Shown here piece after piece: positions 1-9,960 of a DNA stretch of 64,000 nucleotides. The DNA is taken from NCBI RefSeq assembly GCF_963975415.1, contig NZ_CAXBGN010000002.1:62001-126000 (forward strand). Reading direction: 5' to 3'. Within the stretch, counting starts at the first letter, position 1. Every line of letters begins with the position of its first letter. The notes under the pieces are model-generated. The model did no database searches, was not told where the DNA came from, and saw only the letters and a list, made by a program, of their open reading frames with translations. Made by a program: the position numbers and the translations under genes. This DNA is from Kriegella sp963975415 (lineage in GTDB: Bacteria; Bacteroidota; Bacteroidia; Flavobacteriales; Flavobacteriaceae).

Positions 1-109
1 TAACGTTCTGCCACATCCCATGGGCCTACAGGCCTCAAATCATCTATAAGCCCAACCTCATCATAAATAGCTATAGAAAACCCATGTAACAAGACAACTT
101 ATCGAAAAC
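1..109. other. Left edge, no gene assigned
   Basis: Downstream of the minus-strand sulfatase. One minus-strand frame is open from about base 102 to the window edge, but it contains no ATG and follows a stop codon, so it may be an intergenic stretch or the start of a gene whose body lies outside. No feature can be supported. Confidence 0.3.
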
Positions 110-1789
110 CTAATCTTGCCAATGTGCATCAATCACCTTCTGAATATGAGGGTACTTGGCATCGGTTTCATTAAGGTCGTCTCGAAGTTTTATCAACCGC
201 TTCTTTAAATCGGAGATAACCTCTTCGTATGCCACATCACCATAAGCATTGTTCATTTCTTTAGGGTCTTTCTTTAAATCATAAAATTCCCATGCGGCCG
301 GTGTATGTGTGGCAAAATCGTTGCCCCAACTCTTTTTGTTCCATTCGGAATTGGGATTATCGGTATCGACATAATACCTACCGTAGAAAAATATCAATTT
401 ATAGTCTTTGGTCCGGATTCCAAAATGAGCAGGATTTTGATGTTTGTGCGCCATATGCATCCAATACCGATAATATGTTTCCTTTTGCCAATCGGCAGGC
501 TCTTCCCCAGTTTCCAATATAGATTTAAAACTATTTCCTTGCATATAATCAGGCGTACTGCCACCTGCCAATTCTATAAGTGTGGGGGCAAAATCGGTAT
601 TGTTGATAATCGCATCGGTACGGCTCCCCGCTTTTATCTTTTTTGGATATCGTACAAAAAAGGGCATTCGCATCGACTCATCGTACATCCATCTTTTATC
701 GATATAATCATGTTCGCCCAGCATGAAACCTTGATCTCCGGTATAAACAATAATTGTATTTTCCAGAAGATCTTCGGCCTCTAGATAATCAAGCAATCGC
801 TTGACGTTGTCATCGACGCCTTTGACACAACGTAAGTACTTCTTGATATAATCTTGATATACCTTACTGGTATAATCTTTTTCTTCAGAAGACATTTTCC
901 ATTTCACATATTCCTCTGGTCGAATATCTTTCGCTTCCCTGTATTTTCGATAAATCGTTGTATCCTTAGTGTATATATTCATGGCTTGATTTCTAATCAC
1001 ATTTCGGTGCGAAACCGACGATCCGATTATTCTTGTCAACGAATCATTTTTCCCCCGAGTGGCAATCGACCCATTATTTCCATTATCATATAAACTTTCA
1101 GGTTCAGGTATAAAAGTATCTTCTAAATAATCTTCGTATCTGGGAGCATTTTCAAAATCATCGTGGGGCGCCTTAAAATGATGCATTAGAAAGAAAGGCT
1201 TATTCGGGTTCCTTTTATTTTTTAAATAGTCCAACGTTGCATCCATTATCATATCAGAGGAATGCCCGGTAGTTTTGACCATATTATTTGGCCAAGGTTT
1301 TTCGCCTTGAACCCTAAACTCAGGGTTAAAATATTTCCCTTGTCCAGGCAGAACATGATAATAATCAAACGAAGCAGGCTCTTCATGCAAATGCCATTTA
1401 CCAATAATGGCAGTCTGGTAGCCCAGTTTCTTCAACTCTTGGGGTAAATATTGTTTTTCGACGGGCAATATGCCTTCTAAATCGAGCACCCCGTTTGCCT
1501 GCGAATTTTGGCCTGTCATAATTGCGGCGCGACTAGGCGTACAAATGGCATTGTGGACAAAACAATTTTCGAAAATCATACCCTCTTTTGCAATTTGATC
1601 CAAAACCGGAGTAGGATTTAGGTCGGCCAAACGACTTCCATAAATACCAAAACCTTGAGTGGTATGGTCGTCAGACATAATATAAATGATATTTGGCTTA
1701 TCCTCTACATTTTCCTGTTCCTCTTTGCAGGAGGAAAAAGCCAATAGAACCAATAGACAATAAAGTGTTCCGTTTTTATAAGAAGTCAT
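110..1789 (-). CDS. Sulfatase (arylsulfatase-like, family S1), lipoprotein
   Basis: Predicted to hydrolyse sulfate esters, probably on an algal or host glycan. The N-terminus is a lipoprotein signal with a Cys at residue 21 (...AFSSCKEE), so it is probably membrane-anchored in the periplasm or on the cell surface. The S1 signature CTPSR is at residues 83-87; Cys83 is the residue matured to formylglycine in this family. The metal-binding Asp pair is near residues 40-41 (MSDDH), a GKWH motif is near 130, and a TGDQG motif near 353 supplies further metal or sulfate contacts. At 559 aa it is full length. It is the last gene of a minus-strand run with DUF1501 and DUF1553 proteins. A maturase (anSME) would be needed and is not in this window. 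The exact S1 subfamily and substrate cannot be told from sequence alone. Confidence 0.93.
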   Translation of the reverse strand: MTSYKNGTLYCLLVLLAFSSCKEEQENVEDKPNIIYIMSDDHTTQGFGIYGSRLADLNPTPVLDQIAKEGMIFENCFVHNAICTPSRAAIMTGQNSQANGVLDLEGILPVEKQYLPQELKKLGYQTAIIGKWHLHEEPASFDYYHVLPGQGKYFNPEFRVQGEKPWPNNMVKTTGHSSDMIMDATLDYLKNKRNPNKPFFLMHHFKAPHDDFENAPRYEDYLEDTFIPEPESLYDNGNNGSIATRGKNDSLTRIIGSSVSHRNVIRNQAMNIYTKDTTIYRKYREAKDIRPEEYVKWKMSSEEKDYTSKVYQDYIKKYLRCVKGVDDNVKRLLDYLEAEDLLENTIIVYTGDQGFMLGEHDYIDKRWMYDESMRMPFFVRYPKKIKAGSRTDAIINNTDFAPTLIELAGGSTPDYMQGNSFKSILETGEEPADWQKETYYRYWMHMAHKHQNPAHFGIRTKDYKLIFFYGRYYVDTDNPNSEWNKKSWGNDFATHTPAAWEFYDLKKDPKEMNNAYGDVAYEEVISDLKKRLIKLRDDLNETDAKYPHIQKVIDAHWQD

Positions 1790-1903
1790 AATGAAGAATT
1801 TGTTGGTTGTTAATTGTAAATATATAGTATGAAAACACGCATATCTTATATTTCCATTAATTAATGTACCTTTTTATGGTATGGTTTTTCGCAATGGATT
1901 TAA

Positions 1904-3415
1904 TTAGGTCAATAGGTCTTTCACTACATGGCCATGAACATCGGTCAGACGATACCGTCTTCCTTGGTGCTTAAAAATCAAGCGCTCGTGGTCGATACCA
2001 AAAAGATGTAACAGCGTGGCATGGAAATCATGGACATGAACCGGATCTTGGGTCACATTATAGCTAAAATCGTCGGTCTCACCATAGGTGAATCCTGGTT
2101 TTACCCCTGCACCGGCCATCCACATCGTAAACGCTTTAGGGTGATGATCTCTGCCGTAATCCGAACTGGTCAACTGACCTTGGGAATATACGGTACGACC
2201 GAATTCCCCTCCCCAAATCACCAAAGTATCTTCTAACATGCCTCGCTGTTTCAAATCTTTGATAAGTGCTGCATTGGCCTGATCGGTTCTTTTGCATTGA
2301 GCCCTGACCCCTCCGGGGCAGCCCGCATGTTGATCCCAACCTTGATGGTATAATTGCACAAACTTTACATCTTTCTCAAGAAGTTTTCTAGCCATTAGAC
2401 AGTTGGCAGCATACGTACCGGGGTCTCGACTGTCTTCGCCGTACATATCAAAAATATAATCCGGTTCGTCAGAAACATCAGTAACCTCGGGAACCGAAGT
2501 CTGCATGCGAAAGGCCATTTCATATTGAGCCATACGTGCATTGATCTCGGGGTCTCCGTAGGCATCGTGCTGTATACTATTGAGTTTTCCGAGATAATCC
2601 AACATTTTTCTGCGGTCGTTGCCGTCATAATTCTCAGGGTCACTCAAATATAAAACTGGGTCTTTGCCAGAACGGAATTGCACCCCTTGGTGTTCTGTAG
2701 GTAAAAATCCATTGCCCCAAAGGCGGGAATACAGAGGTTGACCTCCCATATTTTTGGTAATCAAGGTGATAAAAGTGGGTAAGTTTTCATTGTCTGAACC
2801 TAAGCCATAACCTAACCACGCCCCTATGGAAGGGCGACCGGGCAATTGGTTTCCCGTTTGCATAAAAGTAATGGCAGGGTCATGGTTAATGGCATCGGTC
2901 TGCATAGATTTGATAAAACAAAGGTCATCGACCACTTCCGCCGTATAGGGCATTAATTCACTCACCCATGCCCTTGATTCTCCGTATTGCTTGAAATTCA
3001 TTATGGAAGGTGCGATTGGAAACACCGTTTGATCCGCACTCATACCTGTTAATCGTTGTCCCTGTCGAACCGAAGGTGGCAGGTCTTTACCGAACATATC
3101 CTTCAATTTTGGCTTATAATCGAACATTTCCAATTGCGATGGACCGCCACTTTGAAAGAGATAAACAATCCGCTTTGCTTTGGGCATGTAATGCGGGAGT
3201 CCCAATCTGTTCCTATTATAAGCCTTTAAAATCGTATCGGCACTTGAACTTTTAGTCACCGCCCCAAATACGTTTTCAGTATTAAGCAATGAGCCGAGGG
3301 CCAACGCTCCCAAACCCATGGAGGTCTTGGTTAGAAAATTACGCCTGTCCCACTGCTTTTCTACCTGTTGTAGGTCTTTATTGTTCGATTTTAAAATGTC
3401 ATGATTATGGCACAT
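1904..3415 (-). CDS. DUF1501 domain-containing protein, Tat-exported
   Basis: A 503-aa protein with a twin-arginine-type leader (RRNFLTK about residues 24-30, then a hydrophobic Gly/Ala/Leu stretch), so it is probably exported folded. The rest matches the DUF1501 family, distantly related to alkaline phosphatase/sulfatase folds: a GGPSQ segment near residue 90, WDQHAG near 365 and GGEFGRT near 408 are typical. In Planctomycetes and some Bacteroidota this family nearly always sits beside a DUF1549/DUF1553 cytochrome-like protein, as here, where that gene lies 21 bp upstream. The biochemical role is unknown. Pairing with a sulfatase suggests work on sulfated carbohydrate, which is inference. 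Confidence 0.9.
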   Translation of the reverse strand: MCHNHDILKSNNKDLQQVEKQWDRRNFLTKTSMGLGALALGSLLNTENVFGAVTKSSSADTILKAYNRNRLGLPHYMPKAKRIVYLFQSGGPSQLEMFDYKPKLKDMFGKDLPPSVRQGQRLTGMSADQTVFPIAPSIMNFKQYGESRAWVSELMPYTAEVVDDLCFIKSMQTDAINHDPAITFMQTGNQLPGRPSIGAWLGYGLGSDNENLPTFITLITKNMGGQPLYSRLWGNGFLPTEHQGVQFRSGKDPVLYLSDPENYDGNDRRKMLDYLGKLNSIQHDAYGDPEINARMAQYEMAFRMQTSVPEVTDVSDEPDYIFDMYGEDSRDPGTYAANCLMARKLLEKDVKFVQLYHQGWDQHAGCPGGVRAQCKRTDQANAALIKDLKQRGMLEDTLVIWGGEFGRTVYSQGQLTSSDYGRDHHPKAFTMWMAGAGVKPGFTYGETDDFSYNVTQDPVHVHDFHATLLHLFGIDHERLIFKHQGRRYRLTDVHGHVVKDLLT

Positions 3416-3436
3416 AAACTATAATTTAATTGGACA

Positions 3437-6400
3437 CTATCTTTTGGTTATTGTAGCATCGGCATTCATAATGGTACTTGCCACCACCGCATTTGCGGCC
3501 ACCAAAGCACCGTCATCACCGGAAGAAATACGGAACTCCCCCGTATTGAGCCACCCTTTCGTTTTCTCCGGATAATTTTTAAATGCTTCGTACTCCTCCT
3601 TTCTCAAATCGAGTAAAGCCGTTAATTCTTCCTTCTTTATTTTTCTTCCCGTCAATTGCCTGAATATTCTAGAAATGCCTTTGATCGGGTCTTGATGGCT
3701 TAACATACTCTTACCAAGTACCCGAGCAGCCTCGATGTAGGTAGGATCATTGAGCAGCACCAAAGCCTGTAATGGTGTATTGGTCTCTTGTCTACGAATA
3801 GTACAAATCGATCGGTCGGGAGCGTCAAAAGTTGCCAATGTGGGGTGAGGAACTGAACGCTTCCAAACCGTATACATGCTTCTGCGATAGAGTTTATCAC
3901 CCTGATCCTCTTTGTATTGCGAGCCGTTTACTTTCCATAGGCCATTTGGCTGGTACGGCTTTACACTCTCCCCTCCAATCGTATCATTAAGAAGGCCTGA
4001 AGCGACCAAGGCATTGTCTCGTAGCATTTCACCACTCAGCCGTTTCGAAGGACCTCTTGCCAAAAGTACGTTTTCGACATCCCTATCCGCCAATACAGTA
4101 TCTGCCACCGAACTTTGTCGATAAGTATTTGACATTACGATCATTTTTTGAAGGGCCTTCATGTCCCATCCCGACTCCCTAAAATAAATCGCCAACCAAT
4201 CTAACAAGGCCGGATGACTAGGCATTTCCCCTTGATTACCAAAGTCTTCACTAGTTTTGACAAGACCTTTTCCAAAATAGTGCTGCCAAAAGCGATTCAC
4301 GGCTACTCTTGCCGTCAATGGATGTTCTTTTAAGAATAACCATTTGGCAAATCCCAAACGGTTCTTCGGATACTTTTCGGGCATAGGTAGAATAGCCTCC
4401 GGAGTATCAGGAAAAACTTCTTCGGCCCTGGCATCGTACACCCCACGATCCAAAAGATATGCTTGAACCGGCTCTGAGGTTTCCTTCATAACCATGATTT
4501 CCTTTATATTTTCGACACTATCAACATAGGCCTTACGCAAGTCGGCCAGCTTCTCATTTGGGCGATCCAATTTATTGGTCACAGTACCTAGATAAAAACG
4601 CTCCAACATTTCCCTTTCTTGTTTAGAAAGTGTAGTTGCGACTTTATCGGCTATGGCATTTACTTCTTTATTTTCGGCCAATTGCATAACCTCTAATGCC
4701 GAAAGTTCTTTTTCGAATACCTTAATCTCATCGACAACTGCCCCTTTTATCCCCTTGCCCCGATAGCGTGCACCTAACTGTAGTCCGGGCTCAGGCGACC
4801 TTCCAAAGAGAATATCCTTAAACAGGTTATCAGACTTGACAATTGTTTCAGCCTCCTTGCCATTTACATAGAGCTTAAGACCGTCGGCCTTGCTAGAACC
4901 ATCATAGGTCATAGCAAGACTTAGCCACTCATCTCTCGGAAATCCATCCTTGGTCAGTTCTGTAATGGAATTATCAGGGGCGGTATGCGCCAACATAATT
5001 TCCAATTTATCATCGACTATTTTTAAATGATACCCCCTCCAATTGTATAAGATAGCCCCATCACCCTTATGAAATACATTACCGTTTTTTAAATTCTTGG
5101 GAATATTAACCCATAGGTTTATACTGAATTTATCACTACGGCCATATACTCCCGTTTTTTTAAGGTCTAACCAGCTATCACCATCAAACATTATCCCGTC
5201 GCCACTTTTCCCTTTTACCAAATTTATTTCCTGTCCCTCACGGGATTCCCGCTTCATCGCTCCTTTGTTTTGGGGATGTAATCTATCCGTTAGATTTCCT
5301 CCGTCCAAAGTATAGTAGGCTACAAGTTGGTCCTTTGGTTTAATGTTCAGTGCTTTTTTATGGCCCTTATTTTCCAACCACCGTTCAAAGTCGGCATATA
5401 CTACCTCTTTTTCGATATTTTTCACTTCCTTTTCAGCTTCCTTTAGCAATCCGTTCATGTAGACGATCATCTGATCTTCTTCCTCGGTTGTCAACAACAT
5501 GGTCGGAACGGGCATGGCACTATTCCATGAAATTTGTCCAGATTCGTTCAAATTATTGAAGAAGCTTGTCATTTCATAAAAATTCTTATGTGATATAGGA
5601 TCATACTTATGATCATGGCATCGGGCACAGGCCACAGTGAGTCCCATAAATGCCTGTCCGACCGTACTAGCCCTATCAACCGCATACTCTATCAAAAACT
5701 CTTCATTGACGATGCCTCCCTCCATATTCTGAGGATGTATTCGGTTAAAAGCCGTTGCCAATTTCATTTCCCTCGTCGGATTCTCCATAAGATCACCGGC
5801 CAACTGCCAGGTAACGAAAGTATCGTAAGGCATATTTTTATTGAAGGTCTCAATTACCCAATCACGCCATGGCGACATATCTCTATATCGATCCACACTA
5901 TAGCCGTGCGTATCGGCATAGCGAGAAAGATCCATCCACCCAAGGGCCATCTGTTCTCCATAATGTGGGGAAGCCAATAATCGGTCTACTTGTTTTTCAT
6001 ATGCATCGGCTGTTTCATCCGCTAAAAAAGAATCAATTTCACTTATTGTGGGTGGCAGTCCCGTGAGATCAAAAGACACTCTTCGAAGCAATGTTTCCTT
6101 ATCGGCTTTTTCAGTGGGCTCTAAGCCTTCCTGTTCCAATTTTGCCAATACAAAACTATCAATAGCATTGCCCACTTTATCCTTCTGGACTACCTCTGGT
6201 ACCGGTTGTTTTTGGGGTGCTAAAAACGCCCAATGGTCTTTGTACTCTGCACCATCTTCAATCCATTTCACCAACAACGCCTTTTCCCTATCACTAAGGG
6301 TCAAATGTGATTCAGGATCAGGCATAATCAACTCTGGATCATCGGTAAGTATGCGCGTAACGGTTTGGCTTTTACTGAGATTGCCTGGAACAATAGCATA

Positions 6401-6658
6401 TTTACCCGGGGAGTCAGGCAATTCGGCATAGGCTTTCTCAGGAATATGCAATTGAAGCCCCGCTTTTATCTTGGCCTTATCGGGGCCATGGCAGATAAAA
6501 CACTTATCCGATAAAATCGGCTTAATATGTTGGTTAAAATCAATACTTTTGGGAAGGTTTTCATATTCCATAGCCACATTTTCCGGTAATTCTGGACCGC
6601 CACACGATAAAAAGAAAACCCACGAAAAAAATCCCAAATAATACTTAAGTTGTTGCAT
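3437..6658 (-). CDS. PSCyt1-DUF1549-LamG-DUF1553 protein
   Basis: A 1073-aa exported protein. After a signal peptide ending near a Cys (FLSCGGP), residues about 40-140 form a planctomycete-type cytochrome c domain with the haem motif CFICH. DUF1549 (PSD1) follows at about 165-380 (IDSFVLAKLEQEGL, LTGLPPT). An inserted LamG/concanavalin-like domain lies at about 460-650. DUF1553 occupies about 765-1060 (NRFWQHYFGKGLVKTSEDFG). This is the canonical partner of DUF1501 proteins and is probably a periplasmic redox or carbohydrate-processing complex; no reaction is established. It is the first gene of the minus-strand unit, divergent from an AraC regulator. The family is most abundant in Planctomycetes, so transfer is possible. 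Confidence 0.9.
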   Translation of the reverse strand: MQQLKYYLGFFSWVFFLSCGGPELPENVAMEYENLPKSIDFNQHIKPILSDKCFICHGPDKAKIKAGLQLHIPEKAYAELPDSPGKYAIVPGNLSKSQTVTRILTDDPELIMPDPESHLTLSDREKALLVKWIEDGAEYKDHWAFLAPQKQPVPEVVQKDKVGNAIDSFVLAKLEQEGLEPTEKADKETLLRRVSFDLTGLPPTISEIDSFLADETADAYEKQVDRLLASPHYGEQMALGWMDLSRYADTHGYSVDRYRDMSPWRDWVIETFNKNMPYDTFVTWQLAGDLMENPTREMKLATAFNRIHPQNMEGGIVNEEFLIEYAVDRASTVGQAFMGLTVACARCHDHKYDPISHKNFYEMTSFFNNLNESGQISWNSAMPVPTMLLTTEEEDQMIVYMNGLLKEAEKEVKNIEKEVVYADFERWLENKGHKKALNIKPKDQLVAYYTLDGGNLTDRLHPQNKGAMKRESREGQEINLVKGKSGDGIMFDGDSWLDLKKTGVYGRSDKFSINLWVNIPKNLKNGNVFHKGDGAILYNWRGYHLKIVDDKLEIMLAHTAPDNSITELTKDGFPRDEWLSLAMTYDGSSKADGLKLYVNGKEAETIVKSDNLFKDILFGRSPEPGLQLGARYRGKGIKGAVVDEIKVFEKELSALEVMQLAENKEVNAIADKVATTLSKQEREMLERFYLGTVTNKLDRPNEKLADLRKAYVDSVENIKEIMVMKETSEPVQAYLLDRGVYDARAEEVFPDTPEAILPMPEKYPKNRLGFAKWLFLKEHPLTARVAVNRFWQHYFGKGLVKTSEDFGNQGEMPSHPALLDWLAIYFRESGWDMKALQKMIVMSNTYRQSSVADTVLADRDVENVLLARGPSKRLSGEMLRDNALVASGLLNDTIGGESVKPYQPNGLWKVNGSQYKEDQGDKLYRRSMYTVWKRSVPHPTLATFDAPDRSICTIRRQETNTPLQALVLLNDPTYIEAARVLGKSMLSHQDPIKGISRIFRQLTGRKIKKEELTALLDLRKEEYEAFKNYPEKTKGWLNTGEFRISSGDDGALVAANAVVASTIMNADATITKR

Positions 6659-6684
6659 AAATCAATGGTAATTGACAAATCAAT

Positions 6685-6692
6685 CAAAGATA
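6685..6692 (-). promoter_or_regulatory. Putative -7 element for the DUF1553-DUF1501-sulfatase unit
   Basis: The minus strand reads TATCTTTG, an exact match to the Bacteroidota -7 consensus TAnnTTTG, 26 bp upstream of the DUF1553-protein start codon. No well-spaced TTG -33 element was found, so support is partial. Confidence 0.4.
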
Positions 6693-6850
6693 GGGTTTGT
6701 ACTCACAAAAAACATTTTACGAATCAGACTATAGAATGTACATTTCCGACCTTAAGAGGTTCTGTTAAATCTGAAATTATGTTAACTTGTAGCATATTAA
6801 GGGATATTTATAGAGTATACAATATACAATTTAGTACAAATCCGATATAA

Positions 6851-7723
6851 ATGAATCAGCTATTGCGCTCTTTACAGCTTAGCCTTTTGAATATAGGATA
6901 CGCCCAACTAGGTAAGGAGTGGGACTTCGACAATGTATTCAGTCCATTTACTCGCATATACTATATTGCAAAGGGAAATGCCAAGGTATTCCATAGCAAC
7001 CAAGAATTTTATCTTAAGCCGGGTTACTTGTATTTGATACCAAGTTACACGTACAGCCGATATAAATGTGACACGTACCACGAACAATATTATATCAGCT
7101 GTTTCGAGGGAATGGGCAATGGCCCCTCTGTCTACAATCTATGTCACTATCAATACGAGGTAGCTGCCCAAGAAATGGATCTATATTATTTCAAAAGACT
7201 TTTGGAGTTAAATCCCGGGCGATCATTAACAAACAACGATCCACAGGCCTATGACAACCGGCCTACCTTAGATCGCTTTGAGCAAAGCAACAACGATTTA
7301 ACGGCACAAGATTACCTGGAAACCCATGCTATATTAAGCCTCCTATTTTCCCGATTCGTTAGACATAGTAAAATATCGGATAGCGGTGCCGAAACGCGGC
7401 GGGAGATAGGTGATATTCTCAACTACATCGGTGAAAACCTGCATTTAAGAATCGATGTAAAACAATTAGCGGACTATAGTAATTTGAGTACGGACTATTT
7501 CTCAAGAATGTTCAATGAAAAAGTCGGCATTCGACCAAACCCTTATATTCAGGCCAAGCGTATTGAACGCGCACAATTACTGTTGTTGACCACCAACAAT
7601 TCGTTAAAGCAGATTGCTTCTAAAGTAGGCTTTGAAAACCTTTCATACTTTTCGCGGGTCTTTAAAAAACATGCCGGAAAATCTCCAGGTGGCTTTCGAA
7701 GGGAACAACTTAAAAATGGGTAA
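6851..7723 (+). CDS. AraC-family transcriptional regulator
   Basis: A 290-aa regulator. Residues about 1-150 form a cupin-like sensing region, and the C-terminal hundred residues carry the double helix-turn-helix of the AraC family (IDVKQLADYSNLSTDYFSRMF, then IASKVGFENLSYFSRVFKKH and SPGGFRR). It is transcribed divergently from the DUF1553/DUF1501/sulfatase unit and lies just upstream of the NIPSNAP operon, so either or both are likely targets. The 192-bp divergent gap would hold its sites. The ligand is unknown, presumably a sugar. Confidence 0.92.
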   Translation: MNQLLRSLQLSLLNIGYAQLGKEWDFDNVFSPFTRIYYIAKGNAKVFHSNQEFYLKPGYLYLIPSYTYSRYKCDTYHEQYYISCFEGMGNGPSVYNLCHYQYEVAAQEMDLYYFKRLLELNPGRSLTNNDPQAYDNRPTLDRFEQSNNDLTAQDYLETHAILSLLFSRFVRHSKISDSGAETRREIGDILNYIGENLHLRIDVKQLADYSNLSTDYFSRMFNEKVGIRPNPYIQAKRIERAQLLLLTTNNSLKQIASKVGFENLSYFSRVFKKHAGKSPGGFRREQLKNG

Positions 7724-7852
7724 AAAAAATAAAGAACACCTTTAGATGCGAATTCGTATCGACTAATTTTCTATTCAAAAAAAACTGTTTTCTAATAAAC
7801 CATTACTTATTTTAGTAATTTATTGATTACATCATCACACTAAAACAACCCA

Positions 7853-8611
7853 ATGAAGAGAAGAAAATTCATGTTTTCTGCAATGGCTGCAGGAACCTTG
7901 CCATTGACCGGTCTAGCAAATCAGCCCCTACCAGCCGCAAAAGAAAAAGAACTTTATGAAATCAGAACCTATGAAATGAAATTTGGTGCGGATCAGAAGG
8001 TTCTGCTAAGCTATTTAAACGAGGTATTGGCCCCTTCCATGATTCGAATGGGTGCAACTACTTTCAAATTATTCCGGGAATTGGGAAATTCCGGCCCGAC
8101 CAAAATTTACGGGCTTATCGCCTATCCCAACAGTGAAGTTTACCTGAGATCCCAAAATTTGAATAGTGATGAGAAATATGTCACTGCCGCTGCCGAGTAT
8201 AACTCCCTGCCTCCTGAAAAAACCCTGTACAACAGGTTTACATCTTCTTTGCTTCTGGCATTTGACGGAATGCCGCAAATGATGGACCCCATTGACGGGG
8301 CTTCCCTATTTGAACTGCGAACTTATGAGGGCTACAGCGAAGATGCCGTTCGACGAAAAATCAAAATGTTTAATGATGGCGAAATCGACATATTCCTAAA
8401 AACAGGATTACATCCCGTATTTTTTGGGGAAATGATTGTTGGGCCGTATAGGCCTTGTCTCACATACATGCTTAACTTCAAAGATATGGATGAGCATGAT
8501 GCCAATTGGAAGCGCTTTAGTTCAAATTCCGATTGGGAAACCATGAAAGTTAAAGAAGAATACGCAAACACCGTATCGAACATTCGAAAAATATTTTTGA
8601 CTCCTTTATAA
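7853..8611 (+). CDS. NIPSNAP family protein, exported
   Basis: A 252-aa protein with a Tat-like leader (KRRKFMFSAMAAG). Two NIPSNAP repeats of the ferredoxin-like/dimeric alpha-beta type follow, the first starting at YEIRTYEMK (about residue 36) and the second at FELRTYEGY (about 152). The molecular role of NIPSNAP proteins in bacteria is unknown. It is the first gene of a probable three-gene operon, 25 bp before the propeller dehydrogenase gene. In Bacteroidota such proteins are often found next to sugar oxidoreductases, which fits the neighbours. Confidence 0.87.
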   Translation: MKRRKFMFSAMAAGTLPLTGLANQPLPAAKEKELYEIRTYEMKFGADQKVLLSYLNEVLAPSMIRMGATTFKLFRELGNSGPTKIYGLIAYPNSEVYLRSQNLNSDEKYVTAAAEYNSLPPEKTLYNRFTSSLLLAFDGMPQMMDPIDGASLFELRTYEGYSEDAVRRKIKMFNDGEIDIFLKTGLHPVFFGEMIVGPYRPCLTYMLNFKDMDEHDANWKRFSSNSDWETMKVKEEYANTVSNIRKIFLTPL

Positions 8612-8636
8612 TTTTTTACGAACCCTAAAATCATCT

Positions 8637-9956
8637 ATGATGGCTGCCCTTTTTAAAAAACCGACTAATTTAAAAAGCATTTTTAGTTATTGCTTTTTAG
8701 CGCTACTCCTTGTTTGGGCCTGTAAGGAAGAACGTAAAAATCAGAGCAAATCCCCAAGTCTAAAAATCAGTCCAGATAATGCAGGTCTTACCCTTCCTGA
8801 TGGATTTGGGGTAATAAAAGTGGCTGATTCCTTAGGAAACCCCCGCCATATTGCGGTCAATGCCAACGGAGGCATCTATGCCAAACTAAGGGAACTCGTA
8901 GATGGAAACGGCATATGGTATTTAGAAGATACAGATGGTGACGGCGTCGCCGAAACCAAACAAGGCTTTGCCGATTATGGCGGTACGGGCATATATCTTG
9001 ACAACGATTACCTATACGCTTCGTCAGACGAAGAAATATTTCGGTACAAGCTGGATGCCGGTGGAAAAGTAACCGATACGAAATCACCTGAAACAATTGT
9101 CACCGGATTGCTAGCCGGGGGATCCCATGCCACAAAATCATTTACCCTCGACCCCAAAGGCAACATTTACGTGAATATTGGAGCGCCATCCAATGCCTGT
9201 CAAGAAGTAGACAGAAAGATAGGTTCCCCTGCCATGATGCCCTGCCCCATTCTTGATTCCGCCGCGGGAATTTGGCAGTTCAGGACCGATAAACTAAAAC
9301 AATCGTATGGTGAGGGCACCCGATTTGCAACAGGTCTTCGCAATATAGTCGGTCTTGATTGGAACAAAAGCAACGATCATTTATTTGTAGCGCAGCATGG
9401 CAGGGATATGCTTCATACTTTATTCCCTGATTTATACGACGCGGAAACCTCGGCCCTATTGCCTGCCGAAACCTTATACATGCTAAATGAGGGAGACGAT
9501 GCGGGTTGGCCCTATATTTATTACGATCAAATACAACAGAAAAAGATTCTGGCCCCCGAATATGGTGGTGACGGCAAAAAAACGGGTGGAGAAAACACCA
9601 TTGACCCAGTTATTGCCTTCCCGGGCCACTTGGCCCCAAACGCCGTACTATTTTACACAGGAAACATGTTTCCTGAAAAATACAAAAACGGTGCTTTCAT
9701 AGCTTTTAGAGGCTCTTGGAACCGCGCCCCGGAACCACAGGCAGGTTATATGGTCGCCTTCGTTCCATTTAAAGACGGCAAACCCAGTGGCGATTGGGAA
9801 GTTTTTGCCGATGGATTTGCAGGTGCCGAAAACATAAAATCGCCGAACGATGCGGCGCACCGTCCCACTGGTTTGGCACAGGGACCCGATGGCTCTTTAT
9901 ATGTTTCCGATGACGCAGGGGGCACCATATTTAGAATAGTTTATACCAAAAAATAA
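8637..9956 (+). CDS. Sorbosone dehydrogenase-like PQQ-type beta-propeller lipoprotein
   Basis: A 439-aa exported protein with a lipoprotein-like signal (LLLVWACKEE). The body resembles the soluble glucose/sorbosone dehydrogenase propeller family: SHATKSFTLDPKGNIYVNIG near residue 160, ATGLRNIVGLDW near 232, a QHGRD segment near 252 and RPTGLAQGPDGSLYVSDD near the C-terminus. Members oxidise sugars or aldoses, usually with PQQ. No PQQ biosynthesis genes are visible here and several Bacteroidota members lack an assigned substrate. It sits between the NIPSNAP and aldo/keto reductase genes (4 bp before the latter), suggesting a shared sugar-oxidation or reduction job. Confidence 0.87.
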   Translation: MMAALFKKPTNLKSIFSYCFLALLLVWACKEERKNQSKSPSLKISPDNAGLTLPDGFGVIKVADSLGNPRHIAVNANGGIYAKLRELVDGNGIWYLEDTDGDGVAETKQGFADYGGTGIYLDNDYLYASSDEEIFRYKLDAGGKVTDTKSPETIVTGLLAGGSHATKSFTLDPKGNIYVNIGAPSNACQEVDRKIGSPAMMPCPILDSAAGIWQFRTDKLKQSYGEGTRFATGLRNIVGLDWNKSNDHLFVAQHGRDMLHTLFPDLYDAETSALLPAETLYMLNEGDDAGWPYIYYDQIQQKKILAPEYGGDGKKTGGENTIDPVIAFPGHLAPNAVLFYTGNMFPEKYKNGAFIAFRGSWNRAPEPQAGYMVAFVPFKDGKPSGDWEVFADGFAGAENIKSPNDAAHRPTGLAQGPDGSLYVSDDAGGTIFRIVYTKK

Positions 9957-9960
9957 AATA